From: Streptomyces griseus
GTDB taxonomy: Bacteria > Actinomycetota > Actinomycetes > Streptomycetales > Streptomycetaceae
Assembly (NCBI GenBank): GCA_002154345.1
Contig: MUNB01000054.1
Coordinates: 1-51,003 of the forward strand
Reading direction: 5' to 3'
Length of the DNA: 51,003 bases
This document shows positions 24,635-33,423 of the stretch, in pieces. The notes beneath the pieces were generated by a model. The model was given only the letters and a program-made list of their open reading frames with translations. It did no database searches and was not told the DNA's origin. The position numbers were made by a program, and so were the translations under genes. Numbering within the stretch: the stretch's first letter is position 1; every line of letters begins with the position of its first letter.

Positions 24635-26634
24635 CAGGCCCCCTCGACGGCGTCCGCGCGGTCGGCGAACGGGTCGCCGTACACATAACGCCCGAGTGCG
24701 GTGAGCGGGAAGACCTGGCGGTAGAGGTGGTAGTTGATGGAGAAGTCCCAGGGGAAGCCGGTGCCGGTGAAATACGGCTCGTCCCAGGAGCCGTCGGCCT
24801 GCTGCGCCTCGGTCAGCCAGGTGACGCCGCGGGCGACCGGGCGGGTGTCGCGGCGGCCCGCGGCGAGGAGGGCGAGCAGCGCCCAGGCGGTCTGGGACGC
24901 GGTGGACTCACCGTGTCCGATCCACTTCTCCTCCTGGTAGGAGCGCAGGTCCTCGCCCCAGCCGCCGTCGTCGTTCTGGACGGACTCCAGCCAGCCGACG
25001 GCCCGGCGGATCGCGGGGTGTCCGGCGGGCAGTCCGGCGGCGATCAGGGCGGGCACCACGGACCCGGTGCCGTAAACGTAGTTGACGCCCCAGCGGCCGA
25101 ACCAGGCGCCGCACGCCTCCTGTTCGGCGAGCAGCCACTCGATGCCCTCGCGGGTACGGGGGTGGTTCGCGAGTCCCTCGACGGCGAGCATCTCCACGAC
25201 ATGGCCGGTGACGTCGGCCGACGGCGGGTCGATGACCTCGCCGAAGTCGCAGAAGGGAAGCCGGTTGGGGAAGGGGCTGGTGTTATCGGCGTCGAACGCG
25301 CCCCAGGCCCCGTTGCGGGACTGCATCCCGAGGTTCCAGCGGACCCCGCGGTCGATGGCCGCCTGCATCCGGGCGGGGTCGGGGTGGCGCACCCGGCGCA
25401 GCGCCAGGACGACTTCGGCCGTGTCGTCGATGTCCGGGTAGTTGTCGTTGTGGAACTCGAACGCCCAGCCGCCCGGGGCCAGTTCGGGTTTTCGCACCGC
25501 CCAGTCACCGGGTCGGGTGATCTCCTCGGCCAGCATCCAGTCGGCGGCCTTCACCAGCGCCGGGTGGTCGGGTCTGAGTCCGGCGTCGGCCAGCGCGATG
25601 GTGGCCAGGCAGGTGTCCCAGACGGGCGACTGGCAGGCCTCGACCATCCGGGCGCCGTCCTCGCGCCGGACGGCGAACCGGTCGAGCGAGGCCAGCCCGG
25701 CCTTCATCACCGGGTGGTCGAGGTCGTAGCCGAGCAGGTGCAGCGCGATGATGGAGTAGACGGCGGGCGGCTGGATCCCGCCCCAGCAGCCGTCGTTCTC
25801 CTGGCGCTCGATGATCCACCGGGCGGCCACGTTCATCGCGATACGGCGCAGCGGGCGCGGGGCGACCTTGTGATAGAGGTGCAGCCCTTTGTCGAGGCGC
25901 TGGAAGAGTCCGTCCCAACTGGCGGGCGGGGCGAGCTTCCTGGCCGGGTTGGGGTGGTCCGGGTCGGTGTGCAGCTCGTCCAGGGCGAAGGGCGCGGGGC
26001 GGACCGGGCGCTTCGCGGAGACGATGGTGAGCGGCACGATGGTCTGCCGGGCCCAGCAGCCGAAGTCGTAGATGTTGAGCGGGACCCACTTGGGGAAGAA
26101 CATCAGCTCGGGCGGCAGTTCGGGGAGGTCGTCCCATTTCCACCAGCCGAACAGGGCCAGCCAGATGCGGGTGAAGACGCGGGCCGCCGCGATGCCGCCC
26201 TGCTCCCTGATCCAGCCGGAGGCTCGGGCCATGTGCGGTTCGTCGGGGCGGTCCCCGGCCAGCCGCAGGGCGACGTACGCCTCGATCGTGGCGGAGAGGT
26301 CGCCCGGTCCGCCGTAGAAGGTGTTCCAGGTGCCGTCGCCGAGTTGTTCGCCGCGGATGAAGAGGGCGGCCGCCCGGGTCGTCTCCGCGTCCTGGATGCC
26401 GAGGAACTGACGCAGGAGCAGGTCCTCGGCGTCCATCGTGACGTTGGTGGCGAGGTCGCCCTTCCACCAGCCCTGCTCGTCCTGTCTGCCGAGGAGGTGC
26501 TCCACGGAGCGTTCCGCGGCCCGTCGCGCGGCGGCGGTCACGTCGTCCGCGGCGGTGGTCGTGTCGGTCGGATCGTCGGCCGGGGCCCCGGAGAGGTTCG
26601 CGGCCCCGGTCGATCCGTCGGTCGTCGCTGTCAT
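24634..26634 (-). CDS. shc: Squalene-hopene cyclase
   Basis: A 666-residue terpene cyclase that folds squalene into hopene/hopanol at the membrane face. The acid motif DIDDTAEV (D-x-D-D-T-A) is at about residue 400. Several QW repeats are visible (QDEQGWWKGDL, QENDGCWGG, QSRNGAWGAFD, QNDDGGWGEDL, QQADGSWDEP). The SHC-typical GTGFPWDFSINYHLYRQVFP is near the C-terminus. Length is normal (about 630-680). A disordered 45-residue Asp/Thr/Ala-rich N-terminus precedes the first QW motif. Ribosome site AAGGGGAA. Confidence 0.97.
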   Translation of the reverse strand: MTATTDGSTGAANLSGAPADDPTDTTTAADDVTAAARRAAERSVEHLLGRQDEQGWWKGDLATNVTMDAEDLLLRQFLGIQDAETTRAAALFIRGEQLGDGTWNTFYGGPGDLSATIEAYVALRLAGDRPDEPHMARASGWIREQGGIAAARVFTRIWLALFGWWKWDDLPELPPELMFFPKWVPLNIYDFGCWARQTIVPLTIVSAKRPVRPAPFALDELHTDPDHPNPARKLAPPASWDGLFQRLDKGLHLYHKVAPRPLRRIAMNVAARWIIERQENDGCWGGIQPPAVYSIIALHLLGYDLDHPVMKAGLASLDRFAVRREDGARMVEACQSPVWDTCLATIALADAGLRPDHPALVKAADWMLAEEITRPGDWAVRKPELAPGGWAFEFHNDNYPDIDDTAEVVLALRRVRHPDPARMQAAIDRGVRWNLGMQSRNGAWGAFDADNTSPFPNRLPFCDFGEVIDPPSADVTGHVVEMLAVEGLANHPRTREGIEWLLAEQEACGAWFGRWGVNYVYGTGSVVPALIAAGLPAGHPAIRRAVGWLESVQNDDGGWGEDLRSYQEEKWIGHGESTASQTAWALLALLAAGRRDTRPVARGVTWLTEAQQADGSWDEPYFTGTGFPWDFSINYHLYRQVFPLTALGRYVYGDPFADRADAVEGA

Positions 26635-26680
26635 GAGCTTCCCCTTACGTGCAGTCGGTTCTCTGCTGTGCTGGGGTCTC

Positions 26681-26716
26681 CGTCGGCCGGCGCCCGGTGA
26701 GGGGCGCCGGCCGGCG
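26681..26716 (-). repeat. Intra-operon GC hairpin between the polyprenyl synthase gene and shc
   Basis: CGGCCGGCGCC (26684-26694) pairs perfectly with 26703-26713 and the stem extends by about 3 more pairs with one wobble. It lies in the only long spacer (107 bases) in this part of the operon, so it may tune or process the message. No T tract follows. Confidence 0.55.
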
Positions 26717-26741
26717 ACTGCGAGTCATATGCGGAAAGTGA

Positions 26742-27845
26742 TCATCTCTTTCGTACCACCACGAAGTCGGCGAGCTCGGTGAGCTGCTCCCTCACCCGGT
26801 GGGGCATGTCGACGGCGTGCAGCGCCTCGATGGCGACCGCGTGCTGACGACGGGCTTCCTGGGCGGTCCACTCGCGGCCGCCCGCCTCCTCGATGAGTGC
26901 CGCGCGGGCGGCGAACTCCTCTTCGGAGAAGCTGTCGAAGTCGTTGCTCTTGGCGTCGGCGGCGAGCAGCTCGCCCAACCGCTCGGACGCCTCGCCGCCC
27001 GCGGCGAGCGCCGCGACGACGGGCAGGGACTTCTTGCGCTGGCGCAGGTCGCTCCAGGTCTGCTTGCCGGTGGACTCCGGGTCGCCCCAGATGCCGAGCA
27101 GGTCGTCGACGGCCTGGAAGGCGAGGCCGAGGTGATAGCCGTACGCCTCCAGGGTGTCGGCGGTGCGGTCGTCGGCGCCGCCGAGCACCGCGCCGATGGA
27201 GACGGCGCAGGCCAGCAGCGCGCCGGTCTTGTTTCCCTCCATCTCCAGGCACTCCTCGACGGTGACCCGCTCGCGGTGCTCGTAGGAGATGTCCTGGGCC
27301 TGGCCGTCGATGAGCTTGCGGGTGGCGGTGGTCAGCCGGCGGGCCGCGCGGCCCGCCTCGACCGTGCCGAGCTCCAGCAGCAGGTCGTAGGCGAGTGCGA
27401 AGAGCGCGTCGCCGACCAGGATCGCCTGGGCGGGGCCGTGCACCTTCCAGACGGTGTCGCGGTGGCGGCGCTGCTCGTCGCCGTCCATCAGGTCGTCGTG
27501 CAGCAGCGAGAAGTTGTGCACGAGTTCGACGGCCACCGCGCCGGGGATGCCGGCCTCGGCGGGGGCGCCGGCCGCTTCGGCGGACAGCAGGGCGAGCGCG
27601 GGGCGCACGGCCTTGCCGCCGTCGCCGTCCGAGGGCCGTCCCTCGGCGTCGATCCAGCCGAAGTGGTAGGCGGCGACGGTGTCCATGGGCGGCGCGAGCC
27701 GGTCCACGGCAGCCCGCAGGACCGGCGCTGACAGGGCTCGTCCGCGCTCCAGAAGCGCGGTGACGTCCGCGGTGTCCGCCACGGTGTCGAAAGCCGGATT
27801 CGCCGGGGTCACAGACTCTCCTCTTGTTCCGGTGGTACTGCTCAT
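26742..27845 (-). CDS. Polyprenyl (farnesyl-type) diphosphate synthase of the hopanoid cluster
   Basis: A 367-residue trans-isoprenyl diphosphate synthase. The first Asp-rich motif is in FSLLHDDLMDGDEQRR, the second in FQAVDDLLGIWGD, with GNKTGALLACAVSIGAVLGG between. It most likely supplies farnesyl diphosphate for squalene synthesis by HpnC/D/E. Two starts are plausible: ATG at 27845 (AGGAGG 4 bases upstream, ATGA overlap with hpnE), used here, or GTG at 27812 (GAGGAG just upstream). Chain length is inferred from context. Confidence 0.92.
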   Translation of the reverse strand: MSSTTGTRGESVTPANPAFDTVADTADVTALLERGRALSAPVLRAAVDRLAPPMDTVAAYHFGWIDAEGRPSDGDGGKAVRPALALLSAEAAGAPAEAGIPGAVAVELVHNFSLLHDDLMDGDEQRRHRDTVWKVHGPAQAILVGDALFALAYDLLLELGTVEAGRAARRLTTATRKLIDGQAQDISYEHRERVTVEECLEMEGNKTGALLACAVSIGAVLGGADDRTADTLEAYGYHLGLAFQAVDDLLGIWGDPESTGKQTWSDLRQRKKSLPVVAALAAGGEASERLGELLAADAKSNDFDSFSEEEFAARAALIEEAGGREWTAQEARRQHAVAIEALHAVDMPHRVREQLTELADFVVVRKR

Positions 27846-29227
27846 GCCGCCTCCTGCAGCGGATGTCCAAGGGGGCGGCCGAGGTCCTGGAGCGCCGCGT
27901 CGGCGGCACCGGCGCCGCTGCGCACGGCACCCTCCATCGTCGCGGGCCAGCCGGTGGCGGTCCAGGCCCCCGCCAGCTGAAGGCCGGGCAGCCGGGTGCG
28001 GGGGCCGGGGCGCAGCCGTCCGACGCCCGGGGCGGGCGCGAAGGTTGCGGTGCGCTCCCGGGTGACGAAGAAGTCGCGGATGCCGGCGCCGCGGGCGGCG
28101 GGCAGCAGCCGCTCCAGCTCGGGCAGATAGCGGGAGCGCAGTTCGGCGACGGGCAGGTCGATCTCGTCCTGGGCGGCCGACTGCGAGACGGCCAGATACT
28201 GCCCGGGGCCCGTGAGCCCCGAGGCGTGGGTGCGGTCGAAGACCCACTGCACCGGGGAGCCGATCGCGGCGAAGAACGGCCTGCGCAGCACCTTGCGGTC
28301 GTAGACGACGTGCACGTTGAGGATCGGGGCGTTGTCGATGTCGAGCAGCAGCTCCGGCTCGTCCAGCGCGCCCGCGGGCAGCAGGTCGTGGGTCTCGGTC
28401 TGCGGCACGGCCAGCACGACGGTGTCGGCGGTGATCCGCTCCCCCGCCGTCTCCACGCTCCAGCGGCCGTCCTCGGTACGGGTGAGGGACCCGGCCTTGG
28501 CGCGCAGCTCGGTGCGGACGCCCGCGGTGTCCAGGGCCTTGCGGGCGAGGGTGTCGTGCAGTTCGCCGAGCGGCACGGCGGCCCAGCCGATGTCGGCGGC
28601 GCCGGGCTCGGAGAGCAGGCCGGTCTTGAAGACCTTCGCGGCGAGCGCCATGGAGGCGTTCGGGGCGGTGGCGTTCAGGGTGGCGACGCCGACGAGGTCC
28701 CAGAGGGCCTCGATGGTGCGCTCGGACTGGCCGTTGCGGCGCAGCCAGGTGGCGAAGTCGACGCGGTCCAGCTCGGGGTCGGCGGGGTCCAGGCGGCCGA
28801 GCGCGAGGGCGGCCCGGCCGACGCTCGCCTTCTCGGCGAGCGAGAGGTGCGGGTAGGCGGCGAGCCCGCCGGCGAGGTGCAGCGGTACGGGCAGGCCGGT
28901 GCGGCGGATCCGTCCCAGGCGCGGTCCGGCGGCCCGGCCGACGTCCAGCACGGGCACGTCGAGGCGGTCCTGGAGCGGGGCCAGGTGGGAGGCGTCGATC
29001 CGGTCGAGGAACCAGCGGTAGCCGGTGCAGCAGCGCAGGTAGACGTGCTGGCCGTTGTCGACGGTGAGGTCGCCGCGCTGGAAGGAGAAGGCGAGGCCGC
29101 CGAGGCGGGGCCGCCCTTCCAGGAGGGTCACGTCCAGTCCGGCGTCGGCGAGGCGGAGCGCCGCCGTGACGCCGGCGAGTCCGCCGCCGACGACAACGGC
29201 GACGGGGCGCGGGGTCTCGTCGCTCAT
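27842..29227 (-). CDS. hpnE: Hydroxysqualene dehydroxylase HpnE
   Basis: A 461-residue FAD-dependent oxidoreductase of the amine-oxidase/phytoene-desaturase fold. The dinucleotide motif VVVGGGLAGVTAALRLADAG is at residues 10-29, and DNGQHVYLRCCTGYRWFLDR is characteristic of HpnE. The C-terminal FAD motif is LPGLQLAGAWTATGWPATME. HpnE reduces hydroxysqualene to squalene. Start ATG has GGGAGGGG 5 bases upstream; a longer reading into the 118-base spacer before it is non-homologous. Confidence 0.94.
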   Translation of the reverse strand: MSDETPRPVAVVVGGGLAGVTAALRLADAGLDVTLLEGRPRLGGLAFSFQRGDLTVDNGQHVYLRCCTGYRWFLDRIDASHLAPLQDRLDVPVLDVGRAAGPRLGRIRRTGLPVPLHLAGGLAAYPHLSLAEKASVGRAALALGRLDPADPELDRVDFATWLRRNGQSERTIEALWDLVGVATLNATAPNASMALAAKVFKTGLLSEPGAADIGWAAVPLGELHDTLARKALDTAGVRTELRAKAGSLTRTEDGRWSVETAGERITADTVVLAVPQTETHDLLPAGALDEPELLLDIDNAPILNVHVVYDRKVLRRPFFAAIGSPVQWVFDRTHASGLTGPGQYLAVSQSAAQDEIDLPVAELRSRYLPELERLLPAARGAGIRDFFVTRERTATFAPAPGVGRLRPGPRTRLPGLQLAGAWTATGWPATMEGAVRSGAGAADAALQDLGRPLGHPLQEAA

Positions 29228-29345
29228 GCGTGCCCCTCCCGTCGGGTCGTGGCCGTCTGCCGGGTCCTCACCCTGGAGATCGTCGCAGTCTGTGACGCGT
29301 CGGGCCACCGGAGGGTTGCCCGGCGGCCGGAGGTGCCGGCGTCCA

Positions 29346-30299
29346 TCAGGATCGCCCCCTGGCGGTGAGCCGCGAGATGTGGCGGGCGTCCAGTCCGGAC
29401 AGGCCGCGCACCGCGACATAGGCCTTCTCGTGGCCGGGCAGCGAGACCCGTCCGCGCAGGACGGCCTCGGGGTCGCGCTCGATCCGGTCGAGGAGGCGGC
29501 GATAGATTCCGGCCATCGCCGCGACGCAGGCGCCGCTGCGGCGGTCGAGCATCGGCAGCAGCCGGTAGCCCTCGGCGAACAGGGCGCGGGCGCGGCGGAC
29601 CTCGAAGTGGATGAGGCCGGCGAAGTCGGAGCCGGGGGGCGGGGTGGTGCGGTGGAACCCTGCCGAGCAGCCGAATTTGGCCAGGTCCTCGGCGGGCAGG
29701 TAGGTGCGTCCGTTGCCGGCGTCCTCGCGGACGTCGCGCAGGATGTTGGTGAGCTGGAGGGCGAGGCCGAGGGTGTCGGCGTACTCCGCGGCGCGCTCGG
29801 CCCCGCGGGCGCCCGGCGCGGTGCCGAAGACGCCGAGGCTGAGGCGTCCGATGGCTCCGGCGACACAGCGGCAGTAGGCCTTGAGGTCGTCCCAGGTCTC
29901 GTAGGTCGCGCCCCGGACGTCCATCAGGACGCCGTCGATCAGCTCGTCGAGTCCGCCGAGCGGGAGCGGGAAGCGGCGGGCGGCGTCCGCGAGCGCGACG
30001 GCCACCGGGTCGGTGTCGTCCTCGTCGACCGCGTCCTTGCGGATCCGCTCCAGCAGCTCGCGGGTGCTCTCCAGCCGGGTCCGCTTGGTCTCCGGGTCCA
30101 GCTCCCCGTCGCCGATGTCGTCGACCCGACGGGAGAAGGCGTACAGCGCCGACATGGCCTGCCGCTTCTCGTACGGCAGCAGTCTGATGCCGTAGGCGAA
30201 GTTACGGGCCTGCTGTCCGGTGACGGCCTCGCAGTAACTGTATGCGGCCTGCACCGGCGGCGACATGTACGTCGTCTGTCCCTCCACGGTCCGGCTCAC
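29346..30299 (-). CDS. hpnD: Presqualene diphosphate synthase HpnD
   Basis: A 317-residue trans-isoprenyl head-to-head synthase. The first Asp motif is RRVDDIGDGELD and the second NILRDVREDAGNGRTYLP. It condenses two farnesyl diphosphates to presqualene diphosphate. Begins MSRTVEGQTTYMSPPVQAAY; the GTG start overlaps the hpnC stop (GTGA), and Met12 with GGAGGG upstream is an alternative. HpnC and HpnD are paralogous, and the assignment follows the HpnC-HpnD-HpnE gene order. Confidence 0.93.
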   Translation of the reverse strand: MSRTVEGQTTYMSPPVQAAYSYCEAVTGQQARNFAYGIRLLPYEKRQAMSALYAFSRRVDDIGDGELDPETKRTRLESTRELLERIRKDAVDEDDTDPVAVALADAARRFPLPLGGLDELIDGVLMDVRGATYETWDDLKAYCRCVAGAIGRLSLGVFGTAPGARGAERAAEYADTLGLALQLTNILRDVREDAGNGRTYLPAEDLAKFGCSAGFHRTTPPPGSDFAGLIHFEVRRARALFAEGYRLLPMLDRRSGACVAAMAGIYRRLLDRIERDPEAVLRGRVSLPGHEKAYVAVRGLSGLDARHISRLTARGRS

Positions 30300-31207
30300 C
30301 TCTCTCCACGCGCTCTTCGCAAGACGATTCCCACTTCGCGCAGCAGGCTGGGCTTGGTGGGCTTGGGCGGTCCGGGCAGTACGTCGAATCCGGCGGCCGA
30401 GATCGCCGTGAGCGCGCTGCGGCCGCCCCCGACGAATCCGGCGAGGAGCAGCTTGAGCCTGCCGTCGACGCTGCCCACCAGCGGGGGGCCCTCGTCCAGC
30501 AGGTCGTTCGCACGCTGGGCCTCGTAGGCGATCAGGGCGCGCACGGAGGCACCGGCGGTGGGCGCGGCCAGGTCGGTCTCGGTGACCCGGAAGCGTTCCA
30601 TGTCCTCGGCGGGCAGATAGATCCGGTCGCGGGCCAGGTCCTCGGCCACGTCCTGCAGGTGCTCGACGATCTGGAGCGCGGTGCAGACCGCGTCGGAGCG
30701 GCGGACGCGTTCCGGGCTCGTGGTGCCGGTGAGGGCGAGGACCAGGCGGCCGACCGGGTTCGCCGAGAGCTCGCAGTAGGCGGCGAGCTCGGCGTAGGTG
30801 CCGTAGCGGCGGATCTTCTGGTCCTGGCGGTTGGCCTCGATCAGGCCGAGGAAGGGCTCGGGGGTGAGCGCGCGGCGCCGCACGGTGGGGCGCAGGTTGC
30901 GCAGGAGCGGGTGGCGCGGCTCATCGCCGGTGGTGGCGAAGACCCGGTGGAGGTCGGCCTCGAAGGCGTCGAGCATGGCGAGGCGGTCGTCGCTCCGCTC
31001 CGGCTCCAGGCCGAGGTGGCGGGCGTCCGCGCCACCGGGTGCGAGGTCGCCGTCACCGATGTCGTCGACGAGCCGGGCGAATCCGTAGACCGCCATCAGG
31101 TCGTCGCGCCAGGCGCGGGGCAGGAAGAAGGGCGCCACGGGGAAGTTCTCGTCCGCGGCCTTGCCGAGGGTGGCGTCGCCGATGCGCGCCTCGGGGGGAG
31201 AAGTCAC
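30296..31207 (-). CDS. hpnC: Hydroxysqualene synthase HpnC
   Basis: A 303-residue paralogue of HpnD. The N-terminal DENFPVAPFFLPRAWRDDLM is characteristic of HpnC. Asp motifs are ARLVDDIGDGDL and HLQDVAEDLARDRIYLP. HpnC converts presqualene diphosphate to hydroxysqualene. It is the first gene of the hopanoid operon; the GTG start has no clear ribosome site. The promoter should lie in the 360 bases upstream. Confidence 0.93.
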   Translation of the reverse strand: MTSPPEARIGDATLGKAADENFPVAPFFLPRAWRDDLMAVYGFARLVDDIGDGDLAPGGADARHLGLEPERSDDRLAMLDAFEADLHRVFATTGDEPRHPLLRNLRPTVRRRALTPEPFLGLIEANRQDQKIRRYGTYAELAAYCELSANPVGRLVLALTGTTSPERVRRSDAVCTALQIVEHLQDVAEDLARDRIYLPAEDMERFRVTETDLAAPTAGASVRALIAYEAQRANDLLDEGPPLVGSVDGRLKLLLAGFVGGGRSALTAISAAGFDVLPGPPKPTKPSLLREVGIVLRRARGER

Positions 31208-31568
31208 TGCGGACCGCCCGGCGCGGGGACGGCGAAACCACGTCGGAGCTGGAGATCTTCCGTCATTGCCGTCACATCTCCCGTTCTACACTGCTGACCC
31301 AAAACAACCCTTTTCGGACACGCCGTTCATTCTTCCGAGTGCACTGCGGCAGAGCGGACGGTGCCGGGGCGTATCGCCCTACTTGCCATGAATCAGCACC
31401 GCTACAGCTTACGTTGTACAGCTCACAGCGGACCGGCGGGGTGGAGCGCCCGCCGCCGCTTCCCGGCCGCGTCCGTCAACCTTCCCCGCGTACGGCGGAA
31501 TTGACGTCATCCGCCGGGAGGAGATCGCCCCTGGGGGCCTACTGCGGGCGGTCTGCCGGGCACCGCAC
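31208..31568. other. Upstream region of the hopanoid operon
   Basis: This non-coding stretch before hpnC is less GC-rich in its first half (it contains ACCCAAAACAACCC) and holds an imperfect palindrome at 31402-31419. I cannot place a -35/-10 pair with confidence. No gene seen. Confidence 0.5.
31402..31419. promoter_or_regulatory. Imperfect palindrome upstream of the hopanoid operon
   Basis: CTACAGCTTACGTTGTAC matches its own reverse complement at 12 of 18 positions. It resembles the size and symmetry of TetR-type operators and lies about 195 bases before hpnC. Confidence 0.35.
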
Positions 31569-31598
31569 GGCCCCCGCCGGAACGGTCCGGCGGGGGCC
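31569..31598 (-). terminator. Terminator of the glycopolymer/ABC-exporter operon
   Basis: A perfect 13-bp stem (31569-31581 with 31586-31598) closes on the 4-base loop ACGG, 16 bases after the stop codon of the exporter ATPase gene. Confidence 0.88.
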
Positions 31599-31614
31599 AC
31601 GGGGAGAGCTGGGG

Positions 31615-32400
31615 CTACTTGCCCGTTTCGCGTTCGTACGCCTTGAGGACTTCCTCGGTGGGGCCGTCCATGAGGAGCTCGCCCTTCTCCAGCCAGAGCG
31701 CGCGGTCGCAGGTGTCCCTGATCGACTTGTTGTTGTGGCTGACCAGGAAGACCGTGCCCGCCTCCTTGCGCAGCTCGCGGATCCGCTCCTCGGAGCGGAC
31801 CCGGAACTTGCGGTCGCCGGTGGCCAGCGCCTCGTCGATCATGAGGACGTCGTGGTTCTTGGCGGCGGCGATCGAGAAGCGCAGTCGCGCGGCCATGCCG
31901 GAGGAGTACGTCCGCATCGGCAGGGTGATGAAGTCGCCCTTCTCGTTGATGCCGGAGAAGTCGACGATCTCCTGGTAGCGGGAGCGGACCTCGGCCTGGG
32001 TCATGCCCATGGCCAGGCCGCCGAGCACGACGTTGCGCTCGCCGGTCAGATCGCTCATCAGCGCCGCGTTCACGCCGAGCAGCGAGGGCTGGCCGTCCGT
32101 GTACACCTGGCCGGATTCGGTCGGCAGCAGACCGGCGATGGCGCGCAGCAGCGTCGACTTGCCGGAGCCGTTGGTGCCGATGAGGCCGATGGCCTCGCCG
32201 CGGTAGGCGGTGAAGGAGACCCCGCGGACCGCGTGCACCTTCCGGACGCCGCGCGGCTCGCCCTTGCCCCGCCGCATCATGCGGCTCAGCGCGGCGGTGG
32301 CGCTGCCGCGGCCGCCGCCCGTGCCGTTGACGCGGTACACGATGTGCACGTCGTCGGCGATCACCGTGGGGATGCGTCCCTGTGCGTTGTCGTCAGCCAC
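31615..32400 (-). CDS. ABC exporter ATPase, TagH/Wzt-like
   Basis: A 261-residue nucleotide-binding domain. Walker A is GTNGSGKST, the signature region TYSSGMAARLRFSIA and Walker B VLMIDEALATGD, followed by the switch His in FLVSHNNKSI. SSG-M-x-ARL in place of LSGGQ is typical of polysaccharide and teichoic-acid export ATPases. It lacks the C-terminal carbohydrate-binding domain of full-length Wzt. It overlaps the permease gene by 8 bases, forming a two-component exporter, and is the last gene of the operon. Confidence 0.92.
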   Translation of the reverse strand: MADDNAQGRIPTVIADDVHIVYRVNGTGGGRGSATAALSRMMRRGKGEPRGVRKVHAVRGVSFTAYRGEAIGLIGTNGSGKSTLLRAIAGLLPTESGQVYTDGQPSLLGVNAALMSDLTGERNVVLGGLAMGMTQAEVRSRYQEIVDFSGINEKGDFITLPMRTYSSGMAARLRFSIAAAKNHDVLMIDEALATGDRKFRVRSEERIRELRKEAGTVFLVSHNNKSIRDTCDRALWLEKGELLMDGPTEEVLKAYERETGK

Positions 32401-33322
32401 GGCCGTACCGCTCCTCCGCCTTCCAGAAGTACACGAATCCCACGACGCCCAGCAGCACGGCCCAGCCCAGGCCGACGGCCCAGACGTGGTCCGGCAGGTT
32501 CTCGGAGCCGTAACCGTCGATCAGCGCGAAGCGGACCAGGTCCATGTAGACCGCCGCCGGGTTGTACTGCAGTACGTCGGCGATCCAGGCCGGCTTGTCC
32601 TTGAGCATCACCGGGATGGAGAACATGACGCCCGAGGCGTACATCCAGGTGCGCATGACGAACGGCATCAGCTGCGCGAGGTCGGGGGTCTTGGAGCCGA
32701 GCCGCGCCATGACGAGGGCCAGGCCGGTGTTGAAGAAGAACTGGAGAATCAGGGCGGGGATCACCAGGAGCCACGACAGCGAGGGGTAGCTGCCGAAGAT
32801 GACGGCGACCGCGACCAGCACGATCATCGAGAACAGCAGCTGCTGGAGCTGCTGGAGCGAGAAGGAGATGGGCAGCGAGGCCCGGGGGAAGTGGAGGGCC
32901 CGGACCAGGCCGAGGTTGCCGGAGATGGCCCGCACACCGGCCATGACCGAGCTCTGGGTGAAGGTGAAGACGAAGACGCCGGTGACCAGGAACGGCACGA
33001 AGACGTCGTGGGGAATCCCCTCCCTGGTCCCCAGGATCAGCCCGAAGATCAGGTAATAGACACAGGCGTTCAGCAAGGGCGTGACCACTTGCCACAGCTG
33101 GCCGAGCTTGGCCTGGCTGTACTGAGCGGTCAGCTTCGCCCGGGAGAAGGCCAGGATGAAGTGGCGTCGGCCCCAGAGCTGTCGCATGTACGCGAACAGC
33201 CCCGGCCGGGCGCCGCTCACGGTCAGGCCGTACTTGGCGGCCAGCTGGGCCGCGCCGAGGCCCTCGTCGGCGGACGGCGGGGTCCCGAGGGCTACCCCAC
33301 CGTCGTGGGTCGTGTCACTCAC
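32393..33322 (-). CDS. ABC-2 exporter permease, TagG/Wzm-like
   Basis: A 309-residue membrane protein. After a soluble N-terminus comes the amphipathic segment FSRAKLTAQYSQAKLGQLWQ, then six predicted membrane helices (starting ACVYYLIFGLILG, HDVFVPFLVTGVFVFTF, LLFSMIVLVAVAVIFG and so on). This arrangement is that of ABC-2 permeases exporting lipid-linked glycans or teichoic-acid polymers. GTG start. A 101-base AT-richer spacer to the upstream glycosyltransferase gene might hold an internal promoter. Confidence 0.91.
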   Translation of the reverse strand: MSDTTHDGGVALGTPPSADEGLGAAQLAAKYGLTVSGARPGLFAYMRQLWGRRHFILAFSRAKLTAQYSQAKLGQLWQVVTPLLNACVYYLIFGLILGTREGIPHDVFVPFLVTGVFVFTFTQSSVMAGVRAISGNLGLVRALHFPRASLPISFSLQQLQQLLFSMIVLVAVAVIFGSYPSLSWLLVIPALILQFFFNTGLALVMARLGSKTPDLAQLMPFVMRTWMYASGVMFSIPVMLKDKPAWIADVLQYNPAAVYMDLVRFALIDGYGSENLPDHVWAVGLGWAVLLGVVGFVYFWKAEERYGRG

Positions 33323-33423
33323 AAGTTGAAACTCTCGTCTTCACGCGCAGCCAGTCGCGGGCGCGGCTCAGGCGGACAGGTTCCGGAAAGAAAATACGCC
33401 TCATGCTCTCAGAGGAAAGCCTC

